DNA from: JBCAXA01 sp038534295
GTDB lineage: Bacteria > Pseudomonadota > Gammaproteobacteria > Steroidobacterales > Woeseiaceae
Reading direction: 5' to 3'
Length of the DNA stretch: 64,000 nt
Assembly (NCBI GenBank): GCA_038534295.1
Contig: JBCAXA010000001.1
Location: 1,798,001-1,862,000 of the forward strand
Positions 59,912 through 64,000 of the stretch are shown piece by piece (within the stretch, counting starts at the first letter, position 1; the number at the start of each line of letters is the position of its first letter). The notes under the pieces are model-generated. The model saw only the letters and a program-made list of their open reading frames with translations. It did no database searches and was not told the DNA's origin. The position numbers and the translations under genes are program-made.

Positions 59912-60375
59912 AACGTTCTCCTGAGTCTGTTGTCGGTCGCAGCTGGCTGACGTCACGTCGTCTTCCCCCGCTGCGGGCGCGAAACTACCAAGGCACGCCG
60001 CCGATGGCGAGCACGAAAACGCAGTCAATATTGGCCGTGTGAACTAGGTCACATTGGGGCAGAAATAGTCCGCCACGGCGATCAAAAATTGTTAACAAAA
60101 TCAGTGAAAACCCAGGGGTCCGCCAACGTCTGCGCAGGTATTTATGCGTGCATGGTTTCGGCCGGATACCGGCCGTCATTGTGATTATTGACACGGTTTG
60201 CGCACGCAAGCACCGCGTGCCGCCGTGGTGGCGCGATAAATTGCGCCGTCTGGACCCGCCAAGCCGCGTACCTAGCGGCATTCGGACCGACAAACAGTGA
60301 GCCATTTCCTGTTCGTGCCCAGCCTCAACCGCTACAAAGATGGGTCTTTGGCCACCCTGGGCAAGCGAACCGTCG
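59912..60375. other. Intergenic region between divergent genes
   Basis: About 460 nt between the outer-membrane barrel and the M48 peptidase. Apart from the CRP-like site at 60038-60053 no further gene or RNA was recognised. Confidence 0.5.
60038..60053. promoter_or_regulatory. CRP/Vfr-type site
   Basis: TGTGA-ACTAGG-TCACA matches the consensus TGTGA-N6-TCACA exactly. It lies 127 bp upstream of the outer-membrane barrel gene (minus strand) and ~320 bp upstream of the peptidase gene, so cAMP-dependent control of the barrel gene is likely. Confidence 0.7.
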
Positions 60376-62499
60376 ATGGAAGCGACTGCCACTCCCAGCG
60401 CGAATCCGGAGCAGTACGGCGCCAACCAAGCACAGCCGCTTGGGCCGGCGACCAATGAAACGCTGTACCGCTTTAGCGGCACTATCAATCCCGCCGTGCC
60501 TTCGCAGCAAGCGTTTCGTTTGTGGCTTGCCGCCGCAGCGACGATGGCGCCGCTCGCCATTTACACCGTGCTCGTCGTTGCGGTTGGCGCATGGTTGCTT
60601 TTCGCCGGCCTCATCGCGCCGTTGTTCAACGCCAACGGCTATGGGCTAGCCAGTTTCATTCAAGCGCTGGCAGGCGTCGCCCTTTACGGCCTTGCTTGGC
60701 GGCCTTTCGTGCTGACGCACATCGATCCGCAGGTTGCCGTCGCGGTAAGCGGTGACGCCGAGGTTGACCTACAAGGTTTGGTCAACGAGGTCGCCGACCA
60801 CATCGGCGTAGCGCCACCGGACGACATTCTCCTGAGCGTCGAGCCGATCATCCGCGCGGCACCGGATTGCCAAGGCGCCGTGCCTGGCTTTGCACGAATT
60901 CGACTGGTGGTCGGCGTGCCGGTATTAATGACGCTGACCCAGCGTGAGCTCGGCGGCGCTATCGCACACGAACTCGCGCATTTCGCCGAGCCGGAGTCGC
61001 GCAGGGTTCGCCAGGCCGTCGTCGCAACCGTGGTAACGCTGCGTAACGCGGCGCAGGGCTACGATGGTCTCGATGGTATTTTGCTGACCGATCGATCGCT
61101 TGGACCACAGCTTCGCCGTGGTTTCGCGCGCTTCATAAACGCTGGCCGCTGGCCACTGAAGGTGCTTTTTCCGCTGACCCAGCGAATTGCTCAGCAAACT
61201 ATCAACGAAGTCGAGTTTCACGCCGACTGGTTCCAAACCGAATTGGTTGGCGCAGAGGCTTTTCGCGAGACGGCCGAGAAACTGCAGCTGCTGGCGCATG
61301 CGCATCGAGAGTGGCTCGATGACGTACGCGACGAACCCATGCCACGGTATCCGTCCGATCTGGCGCGGGTGATTTACGACGCGGCCAATCGGCAAAACCA
61401 ACACCGCGATCTGTTGCTCCGCGATGCGATGCTCGATGAGCGCACGCTGGTTGACGGCCCGCACGCCGCCTGCACCAATCGGATCGATCGTGTACGCATG
61501 ATGTGTTACGGCGCCGGCATACTGAACGGCGACTTGAGTTCGGCAGCGCTGCTGCTGCAGCCGGCCGTTACTGCCCGCCAAGCGACCTTGGCTTATCTGC
61601 GCGAGGGCCTGCGACTCGATGTCGCCGACGATCAGCTGCTGTCAGAGGCGGCGATCAGTCGTCAGCTCGCCGAAGAGCGTGAGCTCGGCAACGTCCTCGA
61701 TCAGTATCTGTTGGGTTTTTACCTGCGGCGACGGTTCCTACCGCCCGGCGACCCGGGCGCCGTGCTGAAGACGGCTATCGAGCAGCGTATCGAGCAAATC
61801 GAATCGCTGTGCGAAGACATTCGGCGCGCGAGCCCGGAGGCGAGAAACAGCCTGAAGATTTATGACGACGCGGTAGATACTTCCATTCGCCGTTCGGTGG
61901 CGCTGGCGCGAGCCCGTCTCTCGGACGGTGACGAGGCCGATACCGCGCCGTTGACCGAAGCACGTCGTCGTTTGAAAGATGCCGATCGCGAGCTGGTCGA
62001 CGCCGAGCAACGCTACGCGGATCGACTGGCCTTGGGTGTCGCCACGGCATTGAGCGATGCGGTGCGCCAGAATCCACACGCCGCACGGGATACGCAAAAA
62101 CGCTATGCGCGTCTCGTCGGCGTACAGGCCGCTTTCGCTCGCGAACAGGCAACCATGCTCGCCGTGCGCGAAGCTCTGGCCATCGCCGCGGCGTTCCACG
62201 CCGACGAAGGTATATCGGAGACCGAGACCCACGACGCTATCAAGTCGCTGGCAACGGCCATCGAGCGCTTGCGCCGAGGCTTTCGCAACCTGCCTGATCC
62301 GCTCAGCGAGCAGGAGCACTTGCTGCTGACTGCGGTCGAGACCAAAACGGACGAAGCATCTGACGGCACACCGATCTCGACGGCCGCCGAGTTCATCCGG
62401 GCGATGGAAGATACCTACCTTCGCGTCATGGTTCAGTTGGCCGAGATTGCGCTGGCCACTGAAAAACGGCACGGCATCCGGCTGAAACTGATCGACTAA
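60376..62499 (+). CDS. M48-family membrane zinc metallopeptidase
   Basis: A 707-residue protein. Two to three N-terminal membrane helices precede the peptidase core: AHELAHF (H198-E199-x-x-H202) with NEVEFHAD as the third-ligand Glu, the M48 arrangement of HtpX/Oma1-type enzymes. The C-terminal ~450 residues form a long alpha-helical/coiled-coil region with no other motif. Start chosen at 60376 (MEATATP...); an upstream in-frame ATG at 60340 would add 12 unlike residues. Probable role: membrane protein quality control. Confidence 0.85.
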   Translation: MEATATPSANPEQYGANQAQPLGPATNETLYRFSGTINPAVPSQQAFRLWLAAAATMAPLAIYTVLVVAVGAWLLFAGLIAPLFNANGYGLASFIQALAGVALYGLAWRPFVLTHIDPQVAVAVSGDAEVDLQGLVNEVADHIGVAPPDDILLSVEPIIRAAPDCQGAVPGFARIRLVVGVPVLMTLTQRELGGAIAHELAHFAEPESRRVRQAVVATVVTLRNAAQGYDGLDGILLTDRSLGPQLRRGFARFINAGRWPLKVLFPLTQRIAQQTINEVEFHADWFQTELVGAEAFRETAEKLQLLAHAHREWLDDVRDEPMPRYPSDLARVIYDAANRQNQHRDLLLRDAMLDERTLVDGPHAACTNRIDRVRMMCYGAGILNGDLSSAALLLQPAVTARQATLAYLREGLRLDVADDQLLSEAAISRQLAEERELGNVLDQYLLGFYLRRRFLPPGDPGAVLKTAIEQRIEQIESLCEDIRRASPEARNSLKIYDDAVDTSIRRSVALARARLSDGDEADTAPLTEARRRLKDADRELVDAEQRYADRLALGVATALSDAVRQNPHAARDTQKRYARLVGVQAAFAREQATMLAVREALAIAAAFHADEGISETETHDAIKSLATAIERLRRGFRNLPDPLSEQEHLLLTAVETKTDEASDGTPISTAAEFIRAMEDTYLRVMVQLAEIALATEKRHGIRLKLID

Positions 62500-62502
62500 C
62501 GG

Positions 62503-63120
62503 TCAGATCTTGGCGGCCGCCGCTGCCAACTCGCCAATGCATGCAAAGTCGCGCGACGCTAACGCCTTAGCTGGTGTCAACCACGAGCCACCCACGGCGC
62601 TAACCGCGTCAAAGGCTAAGTAGTCGCGCGCCCGTTCAACGTTGATGCCGCCCGTCGGGAAGAATCGAACTTCTGGTAACGGTGCGCTCAACGCTTTGAT
62701 CATCGGTAGGCCGCCGGCAGATTCCGCCGGAAAGAATTTTTGCAGCGTGTAGCCGTGATCGAGCAGGGTCAAGGTCTCGCTTGCCGTGACGGCACCCGGC
62801 ACAAACGGTAAGCCGTGCGCCTTCGCCGCCGCTAGCAGGGAATCTGAATGTCCAGGGCTGACCGCGAAGCGCGCTCCCGCATCCACGATCGCCGCGAATT
62901 GGTCGGCGTTGCGTACGCTGCCGGCGCCGACGAGTATCCCCGGGTTATCTTTGGCAACGGCAGCGATAGCGGACAGCGCCGCTGGTGTGCGCAGCGTGAT
63001 TTCGATCGCCGCAATGCCGGCGTCCGCCAGAGTGGCAGCAAGCTCGACGGCAACCGTCGCATCGTCGATAACGACAACCGGTACGACGCGGGCTGCGGCA
63101 AGTATGTCCGAAGCATCCAT
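62503..63120 (-). CDS. eda: KDPG aldolase
   Basis: A 205-residue class I aldolase cleaving 2-keto-3-deoxy-6-phosphogluconate to pyruvate and glyceraldehyde-3-phosphate. The catalytic signature EITLRT is followed by GAGSVRNADQF, FVPGAVTASETL and LQKFFPAESAGG (Schiff-base Lys). The ATG abuts the edd stop with one base between them, so it is translationally linked to the upstream edd gene. Second step of the Entner-Doudoroff pathway. Confidence 0.95.
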   Translation of the reverse strand: MDASDILAAARVVPVVVIDDATVAVELAATLADAGIAAIEITLRTPAALSAIAAVAKDNPGILVGAGSVRNADQFAAIVDAGARFAVSPGHSDSLLAAAKAHGLPFVPGAVTASETLTLLDHGYTLQKFFPAESAGGLPMIKALSAPLPEVRFFPTGGINVERARDYLAFDAVSAVGGSWLTPAKALASRDFACIGELAAAAAKI

Positions 63121-63121
63121 G

Positions 63122-64000
63122 TCAGTTCTCTCCGAAGATGCTGGCGCCGTGCTCGGCGCTGGAAACGTTGCGCCGGAAGGCGCCAAACAGCTCGCGGCCG
63201 AGCCCTGTATGGCTGCGCGCGAGCGGCGGCGTGTCGATGGGTCGGTCTTGCCAATCGTCGGCATCGACTACCGCCATGACCCCCTGCACGCCGTCGATGT
63301 GAATCTGGTCACCGTTGCGGATCTGCGCGATCGCACCGCCGGCATTGGCTTCAGGGGTGACCTGAATCGCCGCTAGAATTTTGCCGGATGCGCCAGACAT
63401 GCGGCCGTCAGTCAGCAGCGCAACGCGCTGCCCGCGGTTCTGCAGCACGCCGAGGTATGGCGTTAGTTTGTGCAGCTCCGGCATGCCGTTCGCGCTGGCG
63501 CCCTGCCATGAAATAACCGCCACAAAATCGCCGTCGAGTTCGTTTTGTTCGTACGCATCGACGAACGCTTGCTGTGAGTCAAAGACACGGGCAGGCGCGG
63601 TAATTTTCCGATGTTCGGCAGCAACCGCAGAGATCTTCACGATTGCACGGCCAATGTTGCCGCTGACGAGATTAATGCCACCGTTGTCGGCGAACGGCTG
63701 CGACAGCGGTCGAACGATGTCCTCGTCCAGCGATGTAGCCAGCGGGTCGCGCCAACCGAGTTCGCCGTCGGTCAGCATCGGCTCCCGATTAAACGTACTC
63801 AAGCTGTCACCGGCAACGGTCAGCACTGAATCGTGCAGCAAGCCCGCCGCCAGCAGTTCGCGCATGACAAAGGCAAGACCGCCCGCTGCGTGGAAATGGT
63901 TCACGTCGGCCGTGCCGTTTGGATAAACCCGCGCAAGCAGCGGAACGGCGCGCGACAGCTCCGCGTAGTCGTCCCAGTCGATCACAATCCCGGCCGCGGC
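63122..64000 (-). CDS. edd: Phosphogluconate dehydratase, C-terminal part (truncated by window edge)
   Basis: The frame is open from 63122 (stop) to the window end, ~292 residues of an IlvD/Edd-family Fe-S dehydratase. Blocks seen: VIDWDDYAELSRAVPLLARVYPNG, DVNHFHAAGG, SVLTVAGDSL, GGINLVSGNIGRAIVKISAVA, VALLTDGRMSGASGKILAAIQVTPEA and GDQIHIDGVQGVM. The Edd-type 'DVNHFHAAGG' with PNG separates it from dihydroxyacid dehydratase. The N-terminal Fe-S cysteine region lies beyond the right edge. Operon with eda. Confidence 0.93.
   Translation of the reverse strand, partial: AAAGIVIDWDDYAELSRAVPLLARVYPNGTADVNHFHAAGGLAFVMRELLAAGLLHDSVLTVAGDSLSTFNREPMLTDGELGWRDPLATSLDEDIVRPLSQPFADNGGINLVSGNIGRAIVKISAVAAEHRKITAPARVFDSQQAFVDAYEQNELDGDFVAVISWQGASANGMPELHKLTPYLGVLQNRGQRVALLTDGRMSGASGKILAAIQVTPEANAGGAIAQIRNGDQIHIDGVQGVMAVVDADDWQDRPIDTPPLARSHTGLGRELFGAFRRNVSSAEHGASIFGEN

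Noticed and set aside
1..64000. CRISPR arrays, rRNA genes, insertion sequences
   Set aside because: No regularly spaced direct repeats with unique spacers, no rRNA-like sequence and no transposase frame were found.

Overview
The window reads as chromosomal DNA of a free-living, probably marine, gammaproteobacterium of moderately high GC. Evidence: TonB-dependent receptors, Zur/Fur/CsoR/LacI-type operators, a VPLPA-type C-terminal sorting signal, a YceI/cytochrome b561 operon, and the Entner-Doudoroff genes edd-eda. I cannot name the genus; a Woeseiaceae or Xanthomonadales-like lineage is only a guess.

Layout. 0-7.2 kb: a DUF2007 protein, a GNAT acetyltransferase, a remarkable fusion of a two-ring ClpB/ClpC-like AAA+ ATPase to a class-I release-factor-like module, and a Ser/Thr kinase with TPRs. 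7.3-10.1 kb: a probable zinc-starvation operon (CobW GTPase, DUF1826, DUF4198) behind a near-perfect Zur box. 10.2-16.6 kb: two LysR-controlled redox loci and an HTH regulator.

16.6-22.7 kb is the most unusual part. A promoter, a small ORF, a hairpin/T-run, a boxA-like antitermination site and a long leader stem precede an array of 27 tRNA or tRNA-like genes whose anticodons cover all twenty amino acids. The array also holds about 900 nt of highly folded non-coding RNA with one tRNA embedded in it (GOLLD-like in size and setting), a 75-residue protein gene, and two tRNA-like genes whose acceptor halves match perfectly but lie 206 and 178 nt apart. It is followed directly by an HNH endonuclease gene and rtcB (RNA ligase), closed by a strong terminator. 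The set looks like a phage- or element-derived translation/tRNA-repair cassette.

22.7-41.3 kb is ordinary accessory/housekeeping sequence: NDH-2, SGNH lipoprotein, BNR-repeat lipoprotein, CBS protein, BamA/TamA-like outer-membrane protein, MsrA-like protein, a TetR-fatty acid hydroxylase pair with a leaderless-looking promoter, a CorC/HlyC protein, a chromosomal tRNA-Gly(CCC) beside 124-bp tandem repeats that carry its 5' end, a CDF transporter and others. 41.4-47.3 kb: metal handling, with a FecA-like receptor behind a Fur box and a CsoR-copAB copper locus. 47.3-50.5 kb: small conserved genes and a CorA/ZntB transporter.

50.6-64 kb: a sugar or sugar-acid utilisation island. It has an SSS symporter, a TonB receptor, a LacI regulator with two matching operators, Gfo/Idh dehydrogenase, aldo/keto reductase, TauD-like dioxygenase, a small outer-membrane barrel with an upstream CRP-type site, an M48 peptidase, and eda-edd running off the right edge.
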